DNA of 64,000 bases from Karalla daura (Eukaryota; Chordata; Actinopteri; Chaetodontiformes; Leiognathidae), in NCBI GenBank assembly GCA_029224185.1, contig CM055190.1:19209515-19273514 (forward strand), in the 5' to 3' direction. The first letter of the stretch is position 1, and every line of letters begins with the position of its first letter. The position numbers were made by a program, and so were the translations under genes. Shown piece after piece: positions 23,947 through 37,820 of the stretch. The notes below the pieces were generated by a model, which made no database searches, had not been told where the DNA came from, and saw only the letters and a list, made by a program, of their open reading frames with translations.

Positions 23947-26100
23947 GATGATTTTACGTCTTTGTTTGTTTGTTTTTGGCACACACAAAAAAGCAATGTA
24001 TCATCAGGGATTTGGTACATTAGCTCATTTTGAGTGATTCTGACTCTAAGAAGACAGCTTGGGAGGGGAGTATAGCATTATATTATCAGTATTTCTATTG
24101 CAAGATATTGCAGATGCTCATATTCTAATGGAAAACATAGTAGCCATTCATTTGTTGAATCCTGAATAACTATAGATACTAAAGTCAAGTCAAAGTTGCT
24201 TCATTGTCTATTCTGCCACATATTCAGCACATACAGTGAAATGAAATTTTGTCTCAGACCCATAGCATTTAATTTAACAAAGAATAAGCTAAGGAATAAC
24301 ATTTATCACTAGGTAAACTGAGGATAGATTTATAAAAAAAAAAAAAATGAAGACGGGCTAAATAAACATATGAAATTGTACAGCACAAGGGGGCGCTAGA
24401 CTGCATCAGATGTTCCTTCTGTGAGAACTCCCGCAACTTTGTTTTAATTAGGAGTACACCCATCAAGCCATCATCTTACCTGTTTATTATAACCAAAGGT
24501 GTTGTAAGGCCTTGGAAATACACCCTGGACAGGTCACAAGTCTATCACATAACACAAACCATTCACTCTCATGCTCACAATTAACTAACTGACTCATATT
24601 TTACGATCAAACTCAAAATAACACAAAGATAACATGTCGATCCCACACAGTCGGATTGGGAGTTGAGCCCAGGTCCTTCTAGCTGTGATGCTACTGTGCT
24701 AACCACTTATCTTCTTTGTTGCCTCAAATTCTTGTATTAGTCGTGATGGTGGTGGAAAGTATTTCCCCTAAATTTAACAAATATAATCTCATGAACATCA
24801 AAGACCCGCAACGAAACAATCAATAACAAAAATTTATCTTTTATGTATCTTAAAATGTTTAAAACAAATATTTACTGAATGTATGGTGTGTTGTGTTGTC
24901 AGAGTGTGTCCTAAAAGCAGTATTGATCAGACACGTCTTGGTCGAAGGTCACACATCCTCTATCATGTCACCACCTGACTCATCGACAACACGCCCTCTG
25001 AGTGTTGATGAAACATGAAATATTCAATGACTGTTAGATCATGCTGGGAGCCCTCAAACCTGTCCTACCATCTCTTTCATTTCGGCCCTGACTTTTTATT
25101 TTTTAGTGTTTCAACACCATCCTAAATGAAAGATTACCCGGAATAAAACGAGGGAAACACGCGGAAGGCAAGACAAGGCATTATGAGATGATGGGGGAAT
25201 TGGCATGCTAAAAAAAAGTTCCCCAAATGATGACAATACGTTTGTTCGCTATAAACACATTCTCTGCTGCTTTCACTTCCTCATCAGCCGTGTGTGAGAG
25301 AGAACCACGTGCAGTGAAAGCCATGTCGATGAATGAAACTCGGGGGTCTGAAACTTCTCACATCGGAGGTGAAACCTGGGTGACCTCAAGTTACTGTACG
25401 TCCGACAAGACTTCGGGGAACTCATCGCAATATGAAAATCCTGTGTCTTTTTGATTCTCATTACGCAAAACACTGCATTCTAGGTTTGCGGCCTGCCACA
25501 GTTTACTCTCAAATTCATAATTTTCTCACTTCAATAAACATATCTTCATAGTTAATGGTGAATCCTGTATCTGTATTTAACTGTACAAGTGATGCTATGC
25601 CTAGGCCTGGGCTCTGTTCTGTTCTATAATCCACCGCCTATCATGATCCACATAACGTGGGCAGCAGTTTCAGAAGACGTCCAGACACTACTCTCACTTT
25701 CACCAGCTCTTCCGAGACGATCCTGAGACATGAGCAAAGATGAGATGTAATCTCTGACATCTGCGTCCATCTTCCCTGGGAGGCTTCCTGACCGGACACC
25801 AGCACCACCCCAGCTCTACTTTTTAGATCTATACAATTTATCTCTTGTATTTGTGAGGTGACTTTTCCAGATACAGCTGCTGATAAAACTACGGAATAAA
25901 AACACAAACTCGAAATGTTTTTCGAAAACGGTTTTCTGTACCCGATTAAAATGCACAAATGCTGACGAAAAATGTATTAATTTTCCCCTCAATGAGTTCA
26001 TCACCATTTTCGGTCAGCAGCGTGAACCATGTCATATCTAGCCTGTTTCCAATAGCAGCGCGTGGAGAGCGTAGCAGCAGGTAACAGGTTCCATTACTGA
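23947..26100. other. gnb5-bcl2l10 intergenic spacer
   Basis: No supportable gene is seen. It holds a repeat-like segment at 24180-24290 (AGTCAAGTCAAAGTTGCTT, AGTGAAATGAAATTTTGTCT), typical in style of dispersed teleost repeats. It also holds a family C fragment at 24505-24715. The short open frames here look random. Confidence 0.5.
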
Positions 26101-26283
26101 CGCCTCGGAGTTTTTGCGGTGCGCAGGCGTAAGCACGTTTCCGGGACAACGGGGGCGGAGTTAGACCATAAATGTGCTGAGGCTGCGGCGAGGGGGGGGC
26201 TGAAGCCGTGCGAGTGCGCGTTGACTGAGGGTGTCCTTCCGCCGTGCGTCTGTGCCGTGAAGCAGTCTGATATCGCCGGGAGG
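26101..26283 (+). promoter_or_regulatory. bcl2l10: Candidate bcl2l10 promoter / non-coding first exon
   Basis: A CpG- and G-rich stretch (GGGGGCGGAG, then CGCCGGGAG) ends at a donor-like GTAAGC at 26284. The coding exon begins at an acceptor, ATCGAACAG, at 27194. A spliced 5'UTR from here is plausible but unproven. Confidence 0.35.
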
Positions 26284-27197
26284 GTAAGCTGCCTTTTTTG
26301 TGTCGTTTTAAACGAAGCTTCCCCGTATTCTCCATGAAATGTCTGTTCAACCTGGTCACTTGCTGGGGATAAATGGCCGCCTCCTGCCTCGCGGCGGCGT
26401 TCGTAGTAGACAGGGCTGGTGATGCGGTGAAACTAGCTCAGTGGAGGTTCTTTGTGTCGTCCATTGCTGGCTGCGCTGTCAGTTCAGTCAGACCGGCCTC
26501 AGCCCGGTAAAAGCCCAGCCGGTTTAACCCACAAACCTCTACTACTACTACACCTCTCAGACCAGCAGGCTGAGCTGCCGTGTCTATATTTAGCCCCAAC
26601 ATCTTCCGGATCGTCCATTTTTAAATGGGCAGCTTTACTGTAAAACCAGCTGCGTCTGTGCCTTTTTAGGGCCGTGTCCCTCCACGCAGCCCACGTCAAT
26701 GAATGCTTCTTCGCGATGTGTCCGTCGACTGATGTAAAGCACCCCCACGGGCTCAACACGCAGACGAACAGTTTATCTTCATTTCAACGTTTAAATGAGC
26801 TGACACTAGTCGCTGACAATGGGAGGCATAAGCTGAAAGTAGGAAGCTGCGCAGAGCAGTCTGGGTATTGTAGTTTAATGATGAGGCGCATATAAGTATG
26901 TGAGTATGTGTGCTTATATAGTGTGATTAAGCGGACAATTAAATACTTTGTTCTATAATAGTAATAGTTCTGAACAAGAGACACTTGAATGTCATCTATA
27001 GATAAAAAATGGTAAGACAAAGTGCCATTCTTGGCACGTGATGATGAAGTATTTTGTGCTTAGTCGACTATTGGGCAGCTTTGTTTCCATCAGTGATGTG
27101 CCGTGCTTATGTCTGCCCCCTTTTTTTTTTTTTTTTTTTATGAAGCCATGTCGCTGAAGCTTACCACTCCTCCTCCTCCTCCTCTATCGAACAGAAA

Positions 27198-29368
<2,171 letters not shown>

Positions 29369-30358
29369 CTCCGCCCTCCACGTCCTCGTCCACCTTCCTC
29401 CCTCCTCCCTCCTCCTCCTCCTCCTCTCACTCGGCACAAAAAGCAAATCTCCGTGGACGTTGTGGTTCTGACGTCGATGCTGCAACGAGGAGAGGAGCGG
29501 TCCGTAGTGAATTCAGGGTCCTTTGTCGCTAGTCATCAACTGAATGTTTGCACATGCTTGAAGCCCCGCCCCCCCCGCCGCCGCCCCACCTCCAGCTCTC
29601 CTGTCTCGCATTCATACTGACGTGTCGTCACTTGCTCCTTAAGATTGTACAAATGATCTCAATGCCTTCAGAAATTTGGGAGTAGGTGGCATCAGTTAGC
29701 ATATCCCGCCGCAGGTGTCTGCACGGATCGCTCTGTCTAGTTTTTTTCCAAGTTTGTTTTTTTTTGTACTTTTTTTTTTTTTTTTTCGTCTGCGCAGCCC
29801 GAACGTCCTCATTTCAGCGCTTCTCCACGGCTTCCTCTGTTTTTTGTGTTTTTTTTTACAAAAAAAAAACCATCTCGGCTGCCTTTTTTTTTTTCTTTAA
29901 ATTTCTGTTCACCCGAATTGTGTACCTTGCTGTAGAGCGATTCTAGTGTAAAATGTACAAATTAATATATTATATTTATATGAAATGAGACTGTAAGCCG
30001 TGTTCCTTTTCTGTCTTTCTCTCTCTCTCTCGCTCTTTCTTTCTTTCTTTTTCTACCTGATCTGCAGCTGTCGTTGAATTGTTTCCCAGTCTGTCCTTTC
30101 TCTCATGTAACATGTCTGTGATTCACACGGGTCAGCGGAGTCGAGAGGGACCACCCCCCCCCCCCACCCACCCACCCACCCACCACCACCCTTTACCCCA
30201 CCCTTACCCCCCCCCCCAATGGTGCTACGATATGTTAGTGAAAAGTTTCTCATATCAACATCAAAACCAGGGACCAATCTCATTGCTTGTAGAACAAACC
30301 ATTGTTTTTTGCTCTATTTTTACATCGTTTTGTTTTATTTATTGCAAGTTTTTTTTGT

Positions 30359-30364
30359 AATAAA
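30359..30364 (+). other. bcl2l10: bcl2l10 polyadenylation signal AATAAA
   Basis: AATAAA lies 990 nt after the bcl2l10 stop and is preceded by a T-rich 3'UTR. No competing gene lies between. Confidence 0.55.
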
Positions 30365-30694
30365 AAAAAATAAGAAAGAAACCGCCATGGAGTGTGCGAG
30401 TCTTCTGTCCTGATAATTCAATATTGGGAAGTTCTGATCAGAACTGAGGTTAATGGAAAGAACTGAGCCTGGGGAAAAACCTGGGGAAAAAACTTACTTT
30501 GTAACAGGGAATTAGGGTGTGTGTCTTTTTGCCCACAGTGTATTATTGACCTTTATAACATTTTGGAAAAAATTTGATGCAATAATGTAAAAGTTGTGGC
30601 CACATTAGAGTGCAAAATTCCCTGTAGTAGATGAACATTCCCCCAACGGGACTCTAGGGCTAAGGTCAAATGGAGACGGTGTGGTGCTTAGATG

Positions 30695-30870
30695 GACCGT
30701 TATAAACTTTATTGATCCCTTAGGGAAATTCCAGTTCCAGCACACATCTAGCAGAGGTAGCAAAATGTATCCAGGAGGATCACAGGTTAGTAGCACAGAG
30801 GTCCACATGTGCCGGTGTGGAGGGTGATGAGGGAACAGAGTGTACAGAGCGACACGTGGTGCATTATTAA
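30695..30870. repeat. Dispersed repeat with TTTATTGATCCC motif
   Basis: AACTTTATTGATCCCTTAGGG starts a segment typical of a very common teleost repeat. A related start, ACTTTATTGATCCCCAGGGG, occurs at 36390-36420. Confidence 0.55.
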
Positions 30871-31115
30871 AGTAGCAGCAGTGATGGCAGAACATCACAT
30901 GAGGTCTAGGTCAGTGCTTCTTAATGCTGGTCGTCGAGGACCAGAGTCCTGCTTGTTTTAGATGTTTCCGGCTCCAACAAGCCTGACTAAGAGCTGAAAT
31001 GTTCTACCATGGACCGACATGTTCTCTAAAAAGACCTCAGGGTTGATTTTGCACCTCTTGGGTGCACTTGGTCTTTATCTCGCCTCATTGACGTGATCCA
31101 GTCATCGTAGTATAG

Positions 31116-31147
<32 letters not shown>

Positions 31148-31279
31148 TATTAATTAATTAATTAATTAATTTATTCTTATTTTAATTTTATTAATATTTC
31201 ATTTTTTAATTCTTAATTTTCTGTTTATTCTTATTTTACTTTTTCATTTTTCATTTTATTTTTATTATTTTTATTTTCC

Positions 31280-31680
31280 CTCCCGACTTCCATCAACACT
31301 GAGCTGGATCCAGGACCACCTCTACCCGGCTCATCTCACTGCGGTTCCTCCTGCCTGCTGCTACTATGGACTGATTCAATTCAATTCATTGATTTATATC
31401 CTGAACTGTTAGCCATCAATAATGTTTTGTTTGTGCCCGCCTGTCCGTCCTGGGTGAGGATCCCCTCCTCTGTCTCTCACCCTGAGGTTTCTCCCCTTTT
31501 TTCCCTCTCAGGGTTTTTCTTGGGAGTTGTTCCTCAGCCTTTGCGAGGGTCTAAGGACAGGGGGTTTTTTTCACTATGTACACATTGTTGCTCTGCTTGT
31601 AAAGTGCTCTGAGATAACAGCTGTTATGATATGGCACTTAAAACAAATAAAAGTTGAAGTTGAAGTTGAAGTTGTAGTTG
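31280..31680. mobile_element. SINE/LINE-tail-like teleost repeat
   Basis: The segment contains CTCACCCTGAGGTTTCTCCC, TTTTTCCCTCTCAGGGTTTT and TTGGGAGTTGTTCCTCAGCC, then AAGTGCTCTGAGATAACAGC. It ends in AAATAAAAGTTGAAGTTGAA repeats. This block order is that of a widespread fish retroelement tail. The class was assigned from memory only. Confidence 0.55.
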
Positions 31681-32179
31681 GCGCTGCAGAGGGATTGTGT
31701 GATCAGTACTTTGCCAGTCCATCACAGGGAACACACACACACACACACACATGCCATTCACTGTCACCCACAGTCTCCAGTCGATGTTTCTGGACTGTGA
31801 GAGGAGACCAGAGGAAAGGCACAGGCAGAGCACAGTGCTAACCACTGGTCGTGGTAGAGTCATATTCAGACATATCGTCATAAATAAGTGATGCTCTGGT
31901 GTCTGTCTGTGTTCCTCCGACTATCACAAAGCTCACGTTACACAACAAGGGCTCTTCACACACACATGCACACACACATGCACACACACACGCACACACA
32001 CACACAAAGCCTCTCAAGGCTTAAACCACCTCCCAACTCACTGTGTCAGGACAAAAGAGACACATCCATCCCAAAGTGTGGACTCAAATGTTTAAAGTGG
32101 TCTAATCTGAAAAATCCTACTATTCAATGTTATCCAGAGAGATCACAGATTTATTATCCATCAATGATGTGATATAAAG

Positions 32180-34670
32180 TAGAATGAGTGAGATAGAATC
32201 AACAGTACTGGGGATAAATGTGATTTCTGTAACAGAGTTACGTATTTGGAAAGGAAAACATCAATAACAGTATTCCAGGGTGTGGAAAGACAGGGGATTA
32301 ATGTGTGGTATGATTGACTGTTTCCAGAGAAACTTCATTGTTGCAGTGAAGATAAATTATAGCAAGTGATGATAATAATGATAGACTGGTATCAACCAAT
32401 CTGTGTAACCTACTTACATTGAGTCCTCTAAAAACAAAACCTTTGTAATCATATTAGAGGTAAAATCCTTCAAGTGACCCACTCCAACACAACAATTATA
32501 CTTAATTTAGAATCAAAGGGGCTGTTAATAAAAAAAAAACATGCTCAACAAAACCACCAATAAAGCATCTGTGAAAAAGTGTGTGTGTGTGGTTGTGTTT
32601 TTATCCAGCCCGAGCCCTGAAACCCAGTACACCCACACGAGACACATTCTTTTCTATGTGGAAAATTCAATTTGCAATTTGTCACAACACATGGCGCAAT
32701 TCACACTGTTGTAGAGGCAAAACTGCTTGTCTCTTGTAGGTTTCACTCTAACAGACGTCAGACCGATATCTGGATGTTATGTGTTTATTTTATGGATTAA
32801 GGGGAACAGATTAGTTTGGGATTTAGATCCACGGTGCGTGTGCTTTTCTTTGTTTCTGATTCAGCTGACTGATTATCAAATGGGAAGTCAGACAGATTTT
32901 ATTTTTTAGAAGATCACATCAGCACCTAAACTAAATAGTTGTTCATCCAGTACATCTCGCTCTACTTCTAGAGCAAAGCTGCAGCTGCTGGAGCTGAGGA
33001 TTGTTTATCCCTCTTGAATTCACAAAGTGCACATCCACCACCGCAGATCAGTGTTGCCGTGGGCATGTCAATTTTGCAGATGTGTGTGTTTTTTTTTTCA
33101 GGACCAGACACGCAGCTTATGTCACATCCTCATTGATCTGTGACAGCTTCCCCGTTCAGAGCAACGAGGATCACGTTAAACTCTGTGACCCCGGGGCTGA
33201 GAAACACAACAACAGGCAGACAGCTGCTCCAGATAGCGCTGCTCACTTGTTTGTTTCACACATAACAACCATTTCACTGTGTCCATTTTTTTGTTTTTTT
33301 TTTTACATTACATATCCTAATTTCATCACATTTAAGAAGGAAATTCTGTCTGGCTTTGTCGATTTGGTTGATTTAGATTTAAAGAAAACCTCGAATAAAA
33401 GGTTTTCTGACCTACTTTTTGATTTATAAAGAAAATACACAATATTTTCTGAACTTCTAAAAATCAAAAACAAACATCTGTCAGGTTTTGAGTACACAGT
33501 AAAAAAAACAGCATTTATCACTGTTGTTCTGTATTTTGCATTGTATTCATTACATTTCAATTTAAAGGTGACCTAGGGTGGTTAAAGGTTGCTGGTTTTT
33601 ACGTAGAAGCTTTGGCTTTGGTTCAATCAGAAATACCTCAGAAGTTATTTTTAAATCCCACTTAAAATCATAGTTTTTGGTGTGGGTAATTCGACATGTT
33701 TGTGTAACGTGTAATTTAACAAGATCTGTGCAGGATACGAAAGATTCCCAGGAGGATTCGCAGAAAGTTTCACAACCCTTCACCCTAGGCATGTAAACCG
33801 ACAGTAGCTATGTAAACAACTTCTCACAAATCAAACCCGGGGCTTCCCCAGCAGCCACCCGAACTCTTGGCTGAAGGTGAAAGGTCTTAAGGAATCTACA
33901 ACGAGGGAACAGCTTCAAAACCCTCAGACTTGCGATACAATAGCTAGAAGAGGATCCTCTGTGTTTCCGTCTCACAGCGATTGCTGGGATGTGATCCGAT
34001 TGTATCTGGTGGAAACAAAAAGAGATGTAGGCAGGAACAGTGTAGTCAGAGATGCTGATGTCTGCTGAGCTGGGAGATGGTATCAACCTGAGCTGTCAAC
34101 ACTCTCACAAACTCATTATCTCACAGACACTTATTTGACTGCAGTCTCGAACACTGTGAAAATGATCTTAAAAGCACAGACTACTGTACTCACTTTCCAG
34201 TATTTTAACTTTGAAAGGTTGAAATATATAGCATACTCGATTCGCTTCTTTTTGTTAATTTTACAAATGCCCTGAAAGACACACATTGCCAGTAAACAGT
34301 TCACTAATTACCAGGAACATGTTTCAAAAAGTGCTGTAGCTATGAGTAGCAATGACTATAAAGTGCATGCAATGATAAAGAAAAACAAAACAAGTGGAAT
34401 TAATCGGGTCTTTTTACTCTTCGTCACAACTTTTCAAAAATTCAACCAACATATTCATGACCCATTTAAGGGAATTTACATGAGAACATAAATATGAAAA
34501 CAAAACTTTAATAATTCCAGAAATATGTTTAGAAGAAATACATAAGAATGACATCTTTTCCAAATCAGCAGGCTAAATGTGAAGCCACAGCTGCTAGCTT
34601 CGCAGCTCACCCTAGTTATCTTACCGCTAACAATCACTTAGCCTGAACTTTTTTAAAATGAAAATAACTT
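32180..34670. other. Intergenic sequence without recognisable genes
   Basis: The sequence is AT-rich. Apart from a family B repeat end near 33560, I see no splice-consistent coding exons. The 142-codon open frame starting at 33001 has low-complexity, non-conserved composition and is not supported. Confidence 0.5.
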
Positions 34671-34678
34671 TTAATTAA

Positions 34679-34930
34679 AGGGACATTGTGTAGGAATTAC
34701 CCCCATCTAGTGGTGAAACCGTGTATTGCATTCAAACAAATGCACTCCAGCGCCTCCCTGTTTTAAACATGCACTGCAACTATGGTAGCTGTGGTGTGTC
34801 ATAAAGCTTCTCTTGCCGATCTCCTCCTCGTCTCCAGCGTCTCTGTGCTGACTCGCAGGGAATACGTTGCTGTTATTTGTCCCTTGCCAGCAGCTGTAGT
34901 TTCAAGATGGCTGACTGTCATGGTGCTGTC
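34679..34930. repeat. Dispersed repeat with ACATTGTGTAGGAATTACCC start
   Basis: The segment begins GGGACATTGTGTAGGAATTA followed by CCCCCATCTAGTGGTGAAAC. I recognise this block as a recurrent motif of fish genomes (short non-autonomous element). Confidence 0.5.
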
Positions 34931-35396
34931 CTATGAGCTTACCTGTCTCACGTATATATAAATCTAAAATTCTTGGCTTATGTCATCAGATTATTGGAAG
35001 TCATAATACCCCCATGACAACAATTATGTATATATATATGAGGTTAAACTTTGTGATGCAGGCATACAACATAGAGGTTATGAAACATGGCTTGCATCAG
35101 AAATGCCACAGAGGCATACAATCATATTTTCAGTGTGTGAATATCTCGGCCTGCTTCTGCACAGATCTGTTTCATGTGGCAGCCGCACATATACCTCTGA
35201 TTCTGATTGATTCTGATTGATTCTGATTGATAGTGAGGGAGAACCAGAAGCACCTACTGTATGCCAAAACTGTCGCTTCAAAATCAGACTGTGCTGAAAG
35301 TAGGGAGCAGTACACATTCACATTCACACATCACTTTCCGATTGTTTACATTTTTCCCATTATCAAACTTATCTGAGGAGCTGATGTTTGTGGTTG

Positions 35397-35406
35397 TTTA
35401 TTTATT
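35397..35406 (-). other. Polyadenylation signals of the selenoprotein gene
   Basis: Two overlapping AATAAA hexamers on the minus strand (35402-35397 and 35406-35401) lie about 110 nt after the SECIS element. They close the putative 3'UTR. Confidence 0.6.
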
Positions 35407-35513
35407 TTAGATCCTGGTTCCCTTTTATGAGCTGAAGCAGATGCTGAGATGTTTGTGTCAGATGTCTGTGAGTCTGGACAGACAAGACGAGAGCAGGTCG
35501 TCGGCCGCCTGCA

Positions 35514-35578
35514 GAGCTTCTAAACATCGTGTCCACACACTGGGTGAGTTTCAGTGTGAACAGTCATTAACAGAGCTC
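35514..35578 (-). promoter_or_regulatory. SECIS element (selenocysteine insertion) in 3'UTR
   Basis: On the minus strand, helix I (GAGC-TCT with AGA-A-GCTC) leads to the SECIS core ATGA at 35567-35564. Helix II follows (TGTT+CACACTG paired with CAGTGTG+GACA, with a small TG bulge), then a 9-nt apical loop beginning AAA (35551-35549). The opposing core CGAT has its GA at 35528-35527. Spacing from ATGA to the apical AA is 12 nt, within the normal eukaryotic range. It begins about 116 nt after the stop of the CxxU gene on the same strand. Every conserved SECIS feature (non-Watson-Crick UGA/GA quartet, AA loop, helix II length) is present. Confidence 0.85.
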
Positions 35579-35693
35579 AGCCGAGTCCCCAGACAGAGCC
35601 GCTCTCGTCTTCGTCTGTGTTCACATGGTGGACAGCCTGCGCTCCGATCGATTACCTCCCCACTATAACGTTGTAATGCTTATTCTGCATATT

Positions 35694-37253
35694 TTACTGC
35701 TGAGGGCATTTGCTCTTCAGATGCATCCGCTTTGAAGGTTTCTTTCCTTTTTCTTCTTTTTCAGCAATCTGCCTCACCTTCTCCAGCACCTGGAAACAAG
35801 GAAACACAGGATCATCATACACACTGCTGTAGGCCACATTACTCTACTATCTTATTCACTTTGGTCCAAACTCCAGGATAGTCACATAACAGAAACATGG
35901 TCGGACGTTCACCCCTCCTCTCCCAAGAATGAATTTGATGAATTTCGTCTCGAGAATTTGTCTGATATCTGTTTTCTTTCCTACATCAGAGTCTCAATAC
36001 ATTTATTTATCCCTTTAAGCAATTTGAAGACAAAATGCAACTACAGAAATACTGGTGCCTGAATTCAATAGAATTCACATGAAGTAGTTAAAACATGATG
36101 CAAATTAAATTGATATTGATATGAGCAGTTTTTCCTGCCCGTATCTACAAATCAAAATATTGATAACATTGTGCACAATCTACTGCACAGCTGCATAAAG
36201 ACCTGCCACATCATTTTACGTCACCTTACACACAGCAACATAGCAACAGTAATCTTTTCATTAAAGATCTTAGTAAACACACAGCCTTCCAAACAAAGGT
36301 ATGTAAACATTGCCATTATTAGCTCTATTATGCAGGGCAGACTGGACTTAACCGGTTGGTTCATTGATGGGTAAATACATACAGAGATATATTACTTTAT
36401 TGATCCCCAGGGGGGAAATTAAAACACTCCAGCAGCCATACAATAAAAACAGTGGAGACAACAGGCACAGTGACGCAGCATAGGCGTAGGAACAAATACA
36501 ACTGAAGAACATGCATAATGTTTGTTGATATATGATAATTAAACAATCATTTTACAAAGTAATTGGTGGAGTTTGCATGATCCTCTTGTGACTAGGTGGG
36601 TTTTCTTCAAATACATGCATGTTTGGATTACTTGGTACAGCCTCAAAAAGCTGCTAATGAGGCTAAAGACTCTCATGTTATAAGATAATATTAAAAAAAA
36701 CAAAAGGATTAATGAAATTACAGTATAATCGATGTGTAGTGTGCATATATTGAACTATGACTTCAAATTAGTTTGCTTTGAAGACACAAAAGAACAAAAA
36801 AAATCACTTGTCTGTTTTTGTTGGGTTTTTTTTATGCCAGTGTTCGTTTACATTCCACAGCCACACCAACCTCTTCAGGATCTGGGAATGATCCTGTCTC
36901 AAGCTTCGAGAAGATGATCTGCCCATTCACTGACACCTCGAAACTGTCTGCAGGCAGAAATGTTATAGTGACAACGCAGCCAGGTCAGTGCAGTAGGAAG
37001 TAGTCTGTATCAGATTCAGAATTGCACTCACTCAGAAAAAGGAAATGAGAAATAAAGATATAAAAATAAAGCCACAAGCAAACAAACAGATAAATAGAAT
37101 AGAAAAAGAAAATGAGCACAGTGGTACGCACAGAGGAGGAGGGAGGCTTACCTGCTTTGCCTTTGATGCCTGTCACACGCACACCAGGAACCTGCCTGAG
37201 ACTCGCGGCTAGTTCCTGGTAGCGGTAGGCATAACTTCATCCTTTACTGTAAA

Positions 37254-37294
<41 letters not shown>

Positions 37295-37552
37295 ATAAAT
37301 TAACCTGTGTTGGCACTCACAATTCAAATTCTACCAGTTAACTACAGGTGTGGCCTGTATTCCTGTATGTCTAACCAGTATAGTGGAATATAACTACAAC
37401 TTATAACTAACTTATAACTGTACAGTTAATCTCTTTTTGAATTCATCTTTGGTTCCTCAAAAAGAAAAATAGTAAAACAGGCTCGTGAGTCTAGCTCCCC
37501 AGCACACTAGAAAGTTGCAAGCTTACCAGTATTCAATGCTGACTGCAGCCAT
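35694..37552 (-). CDS. Selenoprotein W/Rdx-family protein with in-frame TGA (Sec12)
   Basis: Small thioredoxin-like selenoprotein, probably a cytosolic redox protein. Four exons on the minus strand: 37552-37527, 37246-37152, 36947-36871 and 35789-35694 (stop TAA). Phases agree at every junction (donors GTAAGC, GTAAGC, GTTGGT) and give 97 residues. The start MAAVSIEYC runs into KG-TGA-SYAYRYQELA, so Cys9-Lys-Gly-Sec12 forms the CxxU motif after the first beta strand, as in SelW. TGA is at 37239-37237. Later blocks SFEVSVNGQIIFSKLETGSF and a basic Lys-rich tail fit the SelW/MIEN1 fold, where F-E-V-x-V-N-G-x-I-x-x-S-K is typical. The ATG context AACATGG is good. A SECIS and AATAAA follow in the 3'UTR. 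Exon 4 holds an internal GTGAGG, so its 3' part could vary. I cannot say which teleost SelW paralogue this is. Confidence 0.85.
37259..37290. repeat. (AC)n microsatellite
   Basis: A short AC run in intron 1 of the selenoprotein gene, about 12 nt upstream of its exon 2 acceptor on the minus strand. Confidence 0.85.
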
Positions 37553-37820
37553 GTTTTTTTTACAGCTGATCTGGTCAAGTCTGGAGTCAGTGCAGAGCTG
37601 CAAACTTTCAGGGTGAAGAAAGACTGAGGAGCCCTGCAGCATCATGGTCAGTGCACTGCTGTGAAGTGAAACACACCCAGTGGGCGGGCTAACCCCCCCT
37701 CACCGGATCACACATCCTCATTTTCATTCTGAGCTGTTTTACGACTGCAGTTCTCCATCACACTTTCTGTTTACCGTCATCATTGTTCCCTATCATAGTG
37801 CTGTGAACATAGAGAGATAA

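Noticed and set aside
25641..26359. Minus-strand frames of 105 and 137 codons near the bcl2l10 promoter
   Set aside because: No recognisable domain. The composition follows the local CpG-rich sequence and repeats.
33001..33429. 142-codon plus-strand open frame
   Set aside because: Phe-rich, with no conserved motif, no neighbouring exons and no splice context. Probably chance in AT-rich DNA.
35411..35668. Plus-strand exon-like segment after TTATTTTAG (ILVPFYELKQ...)
   Set aside because: It overlaps the minus-strand SECIS and 3'UTR of the selenoprotein gene. The acceptor-like tract is the complement of the AATAAA signals.
37237..37239. TGA read as an ordinary nonsense mutation of a pseudogene
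   Set aside because: It falls exactly at the U of a CxxU motif. All other codons and splice sites are intact, and a SECIS lies in the 3'UTR.
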